Below, piece after piece: positions 21,601 through 32,338 of a stretch of DNA of 64,000 bases. The notes beneath the pieces are model-generated. The model was not told the origin of the DNA. It worked only from the letters and a program-made list of their open reading frames with translations, and searched no databases. The stretch comes from Miscanthus floridulus (taxonomy: Eukaryota; Streptophyta; Magnoliopsida; Poales; Poaceae), in contig NC_089587.1 in assembly GCF_019320115.1 (NCBI RefSeq), positions 100,900,166-100,964,165 on the forward strand, given 5' to 3'. Position 1 is the stretch's first letter. Each line of letters starts with the position of its first letter. Made by a program: the position numbers and the translations under genes.

Positions 21601-23447
21601 CCATTGCCCTTCATAAAGCTAACTTTGGGAGTGACAAAGGCCGCCTTGTCTTTCTTGGGGGTATAGCCTAATCCCTCTTTGTTGAGAGAAAACCTTTGGC
21701 TATCCAAGCACTTTAGCAAGCGGGCATCTCCACCATAGGTATTGCCTAAGGCACGAGTGAGCTCACTCACCTCCTTCTTGAGGGTCTCATTTTCCACCAT
21801 TAGTGAGACATCACAAGTGACACCATCACTCAAAGGTGAGGTAGAAGTAGTAGTGCTACAAGAAGTGTTAGTGGGAGCAACTATAATGGGCTTATAAAAA
21901 GATTCATCAATAAGATCACATGTTAGTCCCAAATCACAAGACATGATCACTTGCTCCTTCTTAGCTTCCTCCTTTTGACTTGCTCAATGAGAGAGGAGTG
22001 AGCTTTTTCAAGCTTAGAGTGAGCTTTGCCAAGTATCTCATGGGCTTCTATTAGCCTCTCATAAGTGGCATTGAGCTCATCAAAGGATTGCTCAAAAAAT
22101 TTGATTTTCTTGCATAATTCTTTGCACTCCTTTCTCTTCATCTCAACGCAAGTGTGCACTTGCTCACACATGTTCAAGAGCTCCTCCTTAGTGTACTCCT
22201 CCTCCTCATCACTCCTACAAGCATCACTTTCACATTCATCATTATTACTCATATTATATTTTACCTTGGTAGGCTTTGCCATAAGGCATATCGATGGAGT
22301 GTCGAATATGGAGGGCTTGTTGTTGATGGCGATGCTTGCTAGTGCTTTCTTGATAGATTTTTTGTCATCATCACTAGAGCTATCACTATCCGAAGAGCCA
22401 TCACTATCCCATGTGACCATATAGCCTCCACCTTTTTTCTTCTTTTGAAAGGTCATTCTCTTCTCCTTCTTCTTCTTCTTTTCTTTCTTGTCCTTCTTGT
22501 GCTTCTTGTTTTCATCCTCATCATTATCACTATTGTAGGGATAATTTGCTACAATGTGATCGGGGCTCTTGCAATTATAGCATCTTCTTACATATTCTTT
22601 GCTTTTGGTGTGATCTATTCTCTTTCTCGCACCATAGCCCTTCTTCTTCATGAATTTTTCCATCTTGCGTACAAAAGAGGGCCATAGCTTCATCATCAAT
22701 ATCACTAAGATCATCATCATCACTTGATTCTTTCTTGGACTTTCCCTTATTCTTGGATGATGATGAGCTAGCCTTGAATGCTATACTCTTCTTCTTCTTC
22801 TTGTCTTCTTCCTTCTTATCATCCTTGTCATCTCTCTCTCTTTCCACACGGTATGTCTCTTGTGTCATGACATCACCTAATACTTGGTTAGGGGTAATCT
22901 TCTTCAATCCTCCTCTTATGATAAGCAATCTCAACATCTCAAATCTTGGAGGTAGGCACATTAAGAACCGATGAGAGACATCATCATCCTTGATCTTCTC
23001 TCCCAATACCTTCAAATCATTGACAATCATTTATAATCGATGGAACATCTCCGAAATGCTCTCATCATCCTTCATCTTGAAGCTTGTCAACTTATCCTTG
23101 AGGATGTATAACTTGGCACTGTTCACCGCCAGTGTACCCTCATATGTTTCCTCCAATCTCCTCCACACCTCATTAGCTCTTTCATAATCCTTAATTTGCT
23201 CAAACACCTTGGAATCAATGGCATTGTATGTGGTGTTGAGAGCCATTATATTGCATTGCTTGTTGGTCATGTCTAGGTTGGTGGGATTGTCGGGATCAAT
23301 GATAGCATAGTCATTCTCGGTCACATCCCATACTTGATCATTGATTGAATCAAGATACATATTTATCTTTCTCTTTAAATAATCATAGCATGTGCCATCA
23401 AAGAACAATGGTTTCTCCCCCACATGGTTGAACACAACTTGAGCCAT
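18683..23447 (-). pseudogene. Broken gag-pol polyprotein of copia element I
   Basis: Read from 23447: gag starts MAQVVFNHVGEKPLFFDG. An in-frame stop lies at 23031-23033, then a frameshift in the Asp/Lys-rich part near 22700. Two zinc-knuckle-like motifs, CYNCKSPDH and CNRCKQVGH, each lack the final Cys (Tyr instead). Protease DSGCTQHMTG is at ~21300. The integrase region (20948-20034) has its HHCC part, but HINLFGP stands where Asp is expected and SDNEIEF where SDNGGEF is usual. Reverse transcriptase (19766-19013) keeps YVDD. After LSYFLGLQIKQ the frame jumps straight to SRTKHIDVRHHF, so the RNase H core is missing near 18880-18900. Many stops and frame changes make it non-coding. Confidence 0.9.
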
Positions 23448-23492
23448 AATTTGACATCGAGGTTGTTAAGCCTTCAATTAAACGGTGACCAC

Positions 23493-23505
23493 GGCTCTGA
23501 TACCA
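23493..23505 (-). other. Primer-binding site (initiator tRNA-Met type) of copia element I
   Basis: Minus-strand TGGTATCAGAGCC lies two bases inside the 5' LTR. It is complementary to the 3' end of initiator methionine tRNA, as in most plant Ty1/copia elements. Confidence 0.92.
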
Positions 23506-23507
23506 CT

Positions 23508-25416
23508 TGAAAGGTCCTAATATGGCTAGAGGAGGAGTGAATAGCCTATTTAAAAATCTACAAACCAACTAGAGCAATTTGATTAGTATGACAAATAGCA
23601 AAAAGCAAACTTGCTCTAGCTCTACAAGGGTTGCAAGCTACCTATCTAACAATTCTAGTTGTTATGATCACTAGACACACAATTTACTAGATAACTACTC
23701 ACTAAGAGCTCTCACAAATATTACACTAAAGAGCTCCACTAGATGAACTTAATCCACAAAGCAAGCTCTCAATTCTAGCTACACTAAAGTGCTTGTTATA
23801 GCTAGTTTGCGAGAATATAAATGAGTAAGTGAGGTGATTATACCGCCGCATAGAGGAGTGAACCAATCATAAGATAAATACTTTATCAATCACTGAGAGA
23901 ATACCAAAGGATAAGAGACAACCAATTTTCTCCTGAGGTTCACGTGCTTACCAACACACTATGTCCCCGTTGTGTCGACCAACACTTGGTGGTTCAGCAG
24001 CTAAGAGGTGTTGCACGAACCTTGTCCACATAATTGGACACCGCAAGAACCTACCCACAAGTGAGGTAACTCAATGACATGAACATTCCACTAGAGTTAC
24101 CTTTTGGCGCTCCGCCAGGAAAAGTACAAATCCCCTCACAATCACCGGAGATGGCCACGAACAATCACCAACTCATGCCAATCCTCCTCCGCTGCTCCAA
24201 GCTGTCTAGGTGGTGGCAACCACCAAGAGAAACAAGTAAATCCCGCAGCGAAACACGAATACCAAGTGCCTCTAGATGTAATCACTCAAGCAATGCACTT
24301 GAATTCTCTCTCAATCTCACAATGATGATAGATCAATGATGGAGATAGGTGGGAGGGTTTTGGCTAAGCTCACAAGATTGCTATATCAATACAAATGGCC
24401 AAGAGAGTGAGCTTGAGCCGGTCATGGGGCTTAAATAGAAGCCCCCACAAAATAGAGTTGTTGGCTCCTCAATCCACTGAAAAACGGGACGACCGGACGC
24501 GCAGGTCAGATCAACCGGACGCTGGACCCCAGCGTCCGGTCACGCGATGTGTGCCACGTGTCCCCTGCTTTAAACGCTGATTGCCTGATCTCAACGGTCA
24601 TCAGTACATTTAAGTTGTGACCAAACGCGCTGCTTCGAAGTGACTGGATGCTGGACCTCAGCGTCCGGTCATTTCTAGTAAGCTTCCATTCATGAAAAAT
24701 CACGACCAGACGCGTCCGGTCATGCCCGACCGGACTCACGCAGGACCAGACTCACCCAGCGTCCAGTCACTTAGGGTCTCCTCTATGCGTTGCCACACCA
24801 GTAGGACCGGACACACCCCGTCAGTGTCCGGTCGAAGACCAACGCCGACGTCTTCACTCTTCCACTGACCGGACATGCCGGTCCTACCAAGACCAGCGTC
24901 CGGTCACTTACAGTGACCTCCGTCTTTTCTGTGCATTGTGCCAGTAAAATTTCTAACCCTTGCTCAAATGTGTCAACCACCAAGTGTATCACCTTGTGCA
25001 CATGTGTTAGCATATTTTCACAAACATTTTCAAGGGTGTTAGCACTCCACTGGATCCTAAATGCATATACAATGAGTTAGAGCATCTAGTGGCACTTTGA
25101 TAACCGTATTTTAATACGAGTTTCACTCATCTTAATAGTACGGCTATCGATCCTAAATGTGATCACACTCACTAAGTGTCTCGATCACTAAAACAAAATG
25201 GCTCATATTATTTATACATTTGCCTTGAGCCTTTTGTTTTTCTCACTCTTCTTTTCCAAGTTCAAGCATTTGATCATCACCATGCCTTCACCATCATCAT
25301 GATCTTCGCCATTGTTTCATTACTTGGAGTAGTGCTACCTATCTCATAATCACTTTGATAAACTAGGTTAGCACTTAGGGTTTTATCAATTAACCAAAAT
25401 CAAACTAGAGCTTTCA
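23508..25416 (-). repeat. 5' LTR of copia element I
   Basis: 1909 bases, the direct-repeat partner of 15640-17563. It carries the same promoter-proximal CCGGAC/GTCCGG motif clusters (24480-24910). Confidence 0.9.
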
Positions 25417-26062
25417 TCAGCCCTAGGCGCGGCGTGGCCAGACCTCAGGCATGGCTCGTGGCCAGCTCGAGGGCGGCGCGGCTCTCGGCCGGCCCCAAGA
25501 ACGGTGAGTATGCGCTCGTGGTGGCACCGGAGCACCCGACGTGAGATGCAAGCAAGGCAGGCGTCTGAGGACTGGGCTCGTGCTAGCGACTGGCCCGCGG
25601 GTAGGGGTGCACTCAGACGGCGAGCACCTCCGGTTCGGTGGTGTGAGCGAGGGCAAGGAGACAAACATGGAGATCGACCCATCTTCGGCGCCATCCCCGT
25701 CGTCGTCCCATGCTCCTTCCGCGTCGGCTGAAGCAGCGGGTGCCAGGCCTCAGCTCGCGCTGCTCGTCTTAAGGAGGAAGAAGGTGTTGGAGTCGCTGGC
25801 AGCTTGGCCCCACCCGGCGGAGAGAGAAAGTGGTAGAGGATGAGGTTTTGAGAGAAGGGCATTTTAGACGTTTTCACTGGCTGGGCCCACGTGTCAGGGC
25901 TGGCAAACGACAAACCAGACGGAAGGTGGACGGAATGGCTTGGGAGGCAAAAAAAAAAGTGTCATGGCACCAGGGTGCGTTTAAAGTTTTTATTGGCCTG
26001 TAGGCTTGGAGCATATTTTATAATGGCACACTGGAAAAAGGCTCATTTTCCCCTTTCTTCTT

Positions 26063-26894
26063 TATTTATAAACCCAATATATAATTCTTCCTCAGACAGA
26101 GGGTTTATTTATATAAACCCAATATATAATTCTTCCTTAGGGAGACTGCCATTTGCATACATGATTAGTAGAGAATCATGTACAAACCCAATATATAATT
26201 CTTCCTTATATAAATACAGTAATAAATTGCTAAGTTCTCCACGAGGGAAACAAGATACTCCCCCTGTTTTAAAATATAAGAAGTTTTGATTTTTCTATAT
26301 TCATATAGTTTTTGCTATACACCTAAATATATATTATGTCTAGATATAGAGTAAAAACTATAAATCTAGAAATGTTATAATTTGGGATGTATGAAGTATT
26401 ACGTAGGGAGACGACCATTTACATAGATGATTAGTAGATAATCAAAATCAATGGAGATAAAGACGACGAGATAGCCTAGGTAATGTATATCGATCTATTC
26501 TCAGATCTGGCAGCCCAAAATAAAGTTGTAGTACTATGGTAGATATCTACACACAACTAATTCAATGTATCAGAAATCGTTGTGATCCAACTTTCAACCT
26601 AAAACTAGAGTTGTTCCAATTTTAAAACTTGGTATTGTGACTTGACCACTCCTGGATGTGAGAGTTAAGTGTGCCCTTGGTTGGTCAGCACATTTTATCA
26701 AACCAAGTTTGTGGAAAAATTCTGGTGCCAAATTAAAAAAAATCAAAAGTTTCTTACACATAGTACATTGGGAGAGTAATTGCTTGGCAAGTACTACCTC
26801 TTGAAAACACTTGACACATTTCACTTTACACGCTTTTTTATGTTATATATTTGACCACTATAGTTTTCAGAATATCTATTTCTATTTTGTACCT

Positions 26895-26936
<42 letters not shown>

Positions 26937-27519
26937 AATAATAATAATAATTATTATTAATTAATATAATATTAAAGAATAAAGTGTTTCTTCCAACCTT
27001 TTTTAAAATTCCTAATATTGCCCTAAGCTTCGTAGGTTCACCTGTTTTTATTTTTTTTCTGTCATGCACGATTCCGGCGAACGTCGTGTTCGTTTCTTCT
27101 TCTTCTTTGTCTTTTTTGTTCCTTTTTTCTATCCGTTTGCAAGGATTTTTTTCCCTTTTTTTCTTTTTCCGTCGTACGTGTTTCCACGGACGTCCGTTAT
27201 CTCTGTCTTTTTTTCCCTTTTTCTTTGGTTTGTTCGCACCGTTGTTTTTTCTTTTTTTTATTTTATTGTTGATGTGTTTATTTCCCAAAAATATAAAAAA
27301 TAAGAATTAAAGTAACAATCTCTCAATTTTGACTCTTCTCTATAAACAAAAAAATTCACCATCAAAATTTTATTGTCATTTAAATTAAAAACATTTGTTT
27401 TGTTAGATCTGGTTACGATGATGATCCAACTAAATAGAATGTAAACTAAAATCTAACAGTTGTCCAGTCCAATATAAATAAATACTCCTCCTTTGGGAAG
27501 TGCACATAGACCAATGTTT
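26063..27519. other. AT-rich intergenic segment with short direct repeats
   Basis: No gene is seen. AAACCCAATATATAATTCTT recurs three times (about 26072, 26118 and 26187). A second motif around CATTTACATAGATGATTAGT (about 26145 and 26410) is duplicated. 26258-26396, flanked by TA, has Stowaway-like ends (CTCCCCCTGTTTTAAAATAT and its degraded complement). Pyrimidine-rich stretches at 27050-27260 give Phe-rich open frames that are not genes. Confidence 0.5.
26897..26950. repeat. (AAC)n followed by (AAT)n microsatellite
   Basis: About 12 AAC units (from 26897) pass directly into AAT units ending near 26950. It is a compound trinucleotide repeat, likely polymorphic. Confidence 0.9.
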
Positions 27520-27527
27520 GTTTCCAA

Positions 27528-28266
27528 CAGTGCCGGCCCTAGGGGGGTGCAGGAGGTGCGACGGCTGAGGGCCCAGGTGGGATGGGGGCCCAAGCCTAGG
27601 TATGTAAGACCCCAAACCCTTTAGCTATAGTCCATTAGGCTTAATGAGAAGGTGGCCCATCAACAAAAGAAGAAACGGAGCCGGCCCAATGAGGCATGTA
27701 CATCGTCGGCCTTTTGTTTCCCAGGAGGCGAGGAGCCGAATTGCCAACACCCGGTCACCCGCACACGACACATGCCGCACATCGCGACTTCTTCGCGAGA
27801 CGGCGAGACGCAGCGCCGATCACCACGCGAGACGAGATCGCGACGGCCAGGCACCGACGCCCGAGTTCCAGATGACGACGGCGACCAGGCAGCTGAGGCA
27901 GGGCTCCACGAGGACGACGACATCTGATCTTGGTTATTGCCTTCTGCCCTTTTTGCGAATCTTGATTTAATTTCAGTTCATGTCCAAATTGTCTAGGCCC
28001 TAGGTATTTTTTCCTTGTTCAATTTTTTGTCTAGTACTTTATACTCATATAGTCATATTTTTCTTCTAATTTAGGTCCGGTGTTAGAATTTTAGAATGTT
28101 ACCTAAGAATACAGGGGCTGCGAAAAGAAAACGAAAAAGACAAGAAGAAAGTCTGTTAAGTCACAACAAGGTGCTTTAGATCAGGTGTTAGATAAGATTT
28201 TACGGTCTGGAGGGGCCATCGCGACGAGTTCGTCATAGGGCCCTCAAAATCTTAGAACCGATGCTA
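27528..28266 (+). mobile_element. Internally deleted hAT element (TTF/DUF4371-type transposase remnant)
   Basis: It starts CAGTGCCGGCCCTAGG. The complement of its right end is TAGCATCGGTTCTAAG, a 16-base alignment in which every difference is a C/T or G/A transition, as expected after methyl-CpG decay. The flanks GTTTCCAA (27520-27527) and GTTTCCCA (28267-28274) are a 7/8 match for an 8-bp hAT TSD. A 27-codon frame at 28096-28179 begins MLPKNTGAAKRKRKRQEE. This looks like the basic N-terminus of the plant hAT transposases annotated as zinc-finger MYM-type 1-like. The rest of the transposase is deleted. Confidence 0.75.
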
Positions 28267-28903
28267 GTTTCCCATAAATATAAAATGGAGAATAAAAACA
28301 ACTGTAGGTCTTTTAATACTCAACTCTTTTCTACAAATACAATTTTTTAACATAATTTTAATTAAGAATTATATTTATTTTATTAGACTCTGGTTCAGCC
28401 GAACTAATCAAATTGTAAACTAAAATCTAAACGTTGTCCAGTCCAGGAAGTACACCTGCACCAATGCAATCTTCGACGAGGATCGCCACGTGAAAAATAG
28501 GGAGAGGTCTTCCCTCATCTACTATACCTAGATAGAAGACCCCCCCCCCAAGCAAATTTGTCTACAAATCTGAGAAGCCACGTCACCAATATTACCTAGC
28601 GTTCTCCTACCGAGTCAGTTCGTGGGAACCAGAAGAGTCATCGACGGCCCCCTTGCACAATTGACGCATCCAGTCGCTCAGAACTGGAAGAGACACCGAC
28701 TCCTCGGCTCCTCGCACAATTGATGCATCAAGAAACAGCCGCCAAGCAATTCGATCGTCTCCCCTACCCAACCTTTCTCAAGGCGACGACAATATTACCC
28801 AGCGGACTAGATGAGGATGTGGCCAGCGTCTCCATTCCAACCGGGAGAGCAGCGCGCTTGGCCGAGGCTCAGATTATTCTTACATCGACGAGTCAGTGAT
28901 AGC

Positions 28904-29080
28904 GACCCCGTTCTTTTCGCTGAAATGTTAGTTTGGAAAATAATGTTCACCGATTTGTTGGCTTCGTTTGCTTCGCTGAAAAAAAAATCGAAATATTGTT
29001 TCGACTGATATGTTGTGAGAAAAATACGATTCTGACTGAAAAAACAAGCTGAAAAATACGAATTATAAGAGAAGCGATCA
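28904..29080. repeat. Degenerate copy of the CCTGTTCG MITE family
   Basis: It starts CCGTTCTTTTCGCTGAAA and contains the family-typical GTTGTGAGAAAAATACGATT and AACAAGCTGAAAAATACG. The ends are too decayed to define a TSD. Confidence 0.45.
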
Positions 29081-29869
29081 GAAAGTTGCCAGAAAAAAAA
29101 CATTGTCACGGGTGATAAGCTCACGTCATGCGGTTGCGTGCAGTGGAGCGGATCGCCGTCCTCTACGATGCGCCAGATTGAGCTCCAACTCACGTTGTGC
29201 TTGGCAGGGGCAACGAGAGCCCCGGTGGTGGCGCCGCTTCGCACGATGTCGAGGTCTCTGACCAGGCTCAGCTCCACCGGTGGCGGGGACGATGGGGGCT
29301 CCTCAAGACCTCAACCCATGTCACCATTGCCGACGCCAAGTACTTCTCTTTCCTGCTGGAGAGGATATGGGTTAGGAAAGTGAGAGACCGAGGGATATGA
29401 ACAGAAAAGTAGTAACTACAGAACCACGCCTGGGGCGGTGCAAAGCAGATAGCGACATTTTTCACTTTTCTCTGCTGTCCACGTTTGCTACAGAACGACG
29501 TGAAGATAGCTCCGAGCTCATGGTTGGACACGGTCTTTGGTCTTCAAGGAGCAACTATCCCTTCTCTCTTGTTGCAGCAGTAAAATCTAGAATGTGTTCT
29601 AGCATATAGATAGGTTTCCACTACTCCTGAGTTATTCATCATGTTGTATTCTGAATGGCTACATTATTGTCGATTCTATTTTTTAATTTACAATTTCCAT
29701 TTCTCTTATACTTCCTAGAATCCAGCATTTTTTTAGTTTCAATAATTGCCTAGCACCGTTTACTACATTTGATTTTGTATCTTCCATATATATATTTTTT
29801 GACTTACATATCGAAGAAATGGATTATGTTCGTTCGAATGTTCAATTAGACAAACAATACTAAAAGTTA

Positions 29870-29897
29870 CCGCAGGAACGCGCGGGGCGCTATCTGG
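29870..29897 (+). mobile_element. Candidate Helitron 3' terminus
   Basis: ACCGCAGGAACGCGCGGGG forms a short GC hairpin, followed within 11 bases by CTGG and then T, matching the CTRR/T rule. No matching 5' end was found. Confidence 0.35.
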
Positions 29898-30183
29898 TAA
29901 TCATTAGTGAATAGACCAGTACTTGACATGCTAGCAACTGACTCCTTATTCTCGACTTAAATCAAATATCAGAATTACAAACTTTTATGGGTCATAAAGG
30001 AAGTCACAAAACTCGATTTTAACTGTAATAACGTATGGATAGTATGAAAATTAAAATTAAAATATATTTTTTAGTAAGTAATTTTGTGAAAATCTATCAA
30101 AGGTCTATATAGTTTGATACAGGCTTAATAGGACATTGCCATATCATTACTAAGATTAACTTATGTAATAAATGTTATGGTCC

Positions 30184-30300
30184 GGCCCTGTTCGTTTCGC
30201 TGAAAAGACAAGCTGAAAAGTACCGTTCGCTGATTTGTTATGAGAGAAAAACATTGTTCCTTCGCTAAAAAAGTACGACTGCAAAGACAAGCGAACATGC
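30184..30300. mobile_element. CCTGTTCG-family MITE
   Basis: The left end CCCTGTTCGTTTCGCTG and right end AGACAAGCGAACATG form an inverted repeat. The interior has the shared GAGAAAAACATTGTTC block. No clean TSD is seen. Confidence 0.5.
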
Positions 30301-30514
30301 ATGTTATGATTGTTTGTTTTCTCATGTTACAATGTATGAGCATATTTGATATATTATAAAAGAGAAAAGTAAATCTCTGGTATGTCCTTTTTTACTTTGT
30401 AAAGTTCTCGCGTCATTCTGTATCATATATGACCCGAACTAATAATCCATGCTTATACGAGTTAGACTAACTCGTGTCCATTAATGATACGAAGTCTGAT
30501 TCTAATATGTTTTT

Positions 30515-30548
30515 GGCTTTCGATGCTACGCACGGTCATGTTTGCTAG
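30515..30548 (+). mobile_element. Candidate Helitron 3' terminus
   Basis: GATGCTACGCACGG, then TCATGTTTGCTAG before T, closely parallels the end at 12741-12770 (shared ATGTTTGCTAG). The 5' boundary is unknown. Confidence 0.4.
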
Positions 30549-30563
30549 TACAAGTCTGATTTT

Positions 30564-30889
30564 TTAGAAAAGGTTTAGTCAAACCTAAAAACGACAAACA
30601 TCAATAGCTACTCAATCCGTTCCAAATTATAAAACGTTTTAGCTTTTCTAGATATATTGCTTTTAGTATGTATCTCAACAAACATCAATAACTACTCAAT
30701 CCGTTCTAAATTATAAGATGTTTTAGTTTTTCTATATACATTGCTTTTAGTATATATCTAGACATAATGTATATCTACGTGCATAGCAAAAGCTATGTAC
30801 CTAGAAAAGCCAAAATGTCTTATAATTTGGAACGGATTGAGTAGTTATTGATGTTTGTCATTTTTAGGTTTGACTAAACCTTTTCTAAA
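30564..30889. mobile_element. Long-hairpin MITE with internally duplicated left arm
   Basis: TTAGAAAAGGTTTAGTCAAA at the left is matched by TTTGACTAAACCTTTTCTAA at the right. The inverted arms continue through CTACTCAATCCGTTCCAAAT and its complement. A second copy of the left inner arm (around 30695-30745) sits inside, so part of the arm was duplicated. The inner part is Stowaway-like. Confidence 0.7.
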
Positions 30890-31619
30890 TAACAAGTTTT
30901 TATCACCGAAAGCTCTATGTAGTCACCAATAATGATGTTTGAACACCAATATGATCCCTAAAACACTGTCTTAATTTGGGCACCAAATTTCCGTAACACA
31001 CATCGAAATTTTACAGCTATGAAACCCTTTTTGAAAAAAAGAATGCCCAACATCATCGTACAGAAAACTAATTTCAAATAAGATTTAAAATGGTTGACTC
31101 TATAAAAAAAGAGTAATTATTTGTGACCGAAGGGAGTAAATATTAGTTAGTGGCAACTCCGAGCTCACATTGGCACTAGAGTCCATCCGAGCACAGCATG
31201 TGACATGTTCGATGACGTTCCCAAACCAGGGTCTATCTTTGCGGCTCCAGTAATCTCCCAAGAAGACCATAATTAGACGTCTACAAACAAAGGTCTGTGT
31301 AAGTAATAAAAAAATATTACAAATGAAAGTCAGAGACGAATACATAAAAATGTTTGAAAGTTAAGCTAAGGTCAAATGAGGTGGTCATCTAGGTCATTTT
31401 CAGTGCCTCTTTTTCCATGTCAATTATTGCTAAAGTACTTTGAAATCTGCTGTCCGTTTTAGATGACGAGGAAACTTCTGTTTCGCTAGCTGCCACTGCG
31501 AGAGGAGAAATTGAGAAATGAGAATGGCCTCCATGGTTCCATCCTTACAAAGTTCCGAAAGACTACTGGGCTGTTAGAATTCTGGGCTCAGATTGAATAT
31601 CCCATCTTGACAGTCTTGG

Positions 31620-32338
31620 CAAGTGGCCAGAAGCCCATCTGACCTCCCTCAACTATTCTACAAGTTCTGTGTGCCTTCCTTAATCGAAAAGCCAAATTTT
31701 TAGATTCTTTTAACTTTTGAAACCGTCCAATTTATCTTTCTGATTGGTTTTGAAAACGGTTTTATTACCTGATTTGACGTCATGTCAGCCACGAGGAAGG
31801 TAAATCGGACTTTTACGATAGTTCAGGGAGGCCAATAAAACTTTATCAAAAAGTTATAGAAATAGTTTTTTAACAGGAAAATTTTTTCTTGAAAAAATCA
31901 TGCTCTATGTTTTTTTCTGATAGGCACCATAATATAGAGCATGATTTTAGGAAATACACAAAATCCGGCATCTCAAGCCCATCCAAGCTGATTTTCTGCT
32001 CGATCATGTGCTCTCAGTGCTTGTGCAGACCTATGACAACAACGACAACGACAAATGAGGAAGCAGTTGCATCCATCCAGATTTTGAGTATCTTTGTTAA
32101 TAAAATTTTACATAGTTAAATGTTTTTTGAGTAATTAGTTAAGCATTTTCATATTTTCTCCAACACTTTATTTAAAAAAAGGAGAGGGAATTAAGGGGGT
32201 GGTTAATGGAAGGCTAACCATGAGATTTTACCTAATTACAAAGACTATTGGAAGCATTTTCATGTTTATTTGTTTTTCATGTTTATTTGAAACCATTAAA
32301 TTAAACTGACCTAGGGTATATCTTTTAGAGAAAGACGC
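31620..32338. repeat. Left arm of an inverted-repeat element
   Basis: 31640-31845 contains TTTTTAGATTC and later GCCACGAGGAAGGTAAATCG, then TTACGATAGTTCAG. The complements appear in reverse order at about 32760-32930 and again at 33520-33700. The rest, to 32338, is AT-rich without a gene. Confidence 0.55.

Larger units (their letters stand above)
15640..25416 (-). mobile_element. Ty1/copia LTR retrotransposon, probably SIRE/Maximus lineage, 9.8 kb
   Basis: Two direct LTRs of ~1.9 kb (15640-17563 and 23508-25416) run TGAAAGGTCC to GCTTTCA. Minus orientation is shown by the primer-binding site beside the 23508 LTR and the polypurine tract beside the 17563 LTR. The flanks CCGGC (before) and TCAGC (after) differ by two transitions and may be the decayed 5-bp TSD. 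The gag-PR-IN-RT order is that of Ty1/copia. The large gag region and TKHIDVRHHFIRDH resemble Opie/Ji-type elements. In the first ~150 bases the LTRs differ at about 7 positions by eye, so insertion is not very recent. Confidence 0.93.
14390..26053. mobile_element. Long-TIR Mutator-like element (possible Pack-MULE), split by a copia element
   Basis: About 14390-14545 and 25885-26053 are imperfect inverted repeats of ~150 bases. Landmarks on the left are AAGCCTTTTACATGTGTGTC, GGCCACTAAAAAG, a T20 run and TTTCGTCCAC. Their complements occur in the same order on the right. TTTCTTTTT (14381-14389) and TTTCTTCTT (26054-26062) form an 8/9 target-site duplication of the length expected for MULEs. 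Without the nested retrotransposon the element is ~1.9 kb. Its GC-rich interior (14590-15639 and 25417-25870) has no transposase. Captured host fragments are possible but not recognised. Confidence 0.7.
28275..31619. other. Intergenic region of decayed repeats, no gene recognised
   Basis: 28275-28480 is a degenerate second copy of 27290-27515 (shared landmark GTAAACTAAAATCTAA then GTTGTCCAGTCCA). A GC-richer part at 28530-29620 has open frames without recognisable domains and may be sequence carried by a Helitron. A C9 run occurs at 28541-28549. MITE-like pieces and Helitron ends in this stretch are listed separately. Confidence 0.45.

Noticed and set aside
22445..22687. Leu-rich plus-strand frame resembling a membrane protein
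   Set aside because: It is the complement of the Lys/Asp-rich gag region of copia element I.
26893..27310. Lys-rich minus-strand and Phe-rich plus-strand frames
   Set aside because: They arise from pyrimidine-rich low-complexity DNA and run into the AAC microsatellite.
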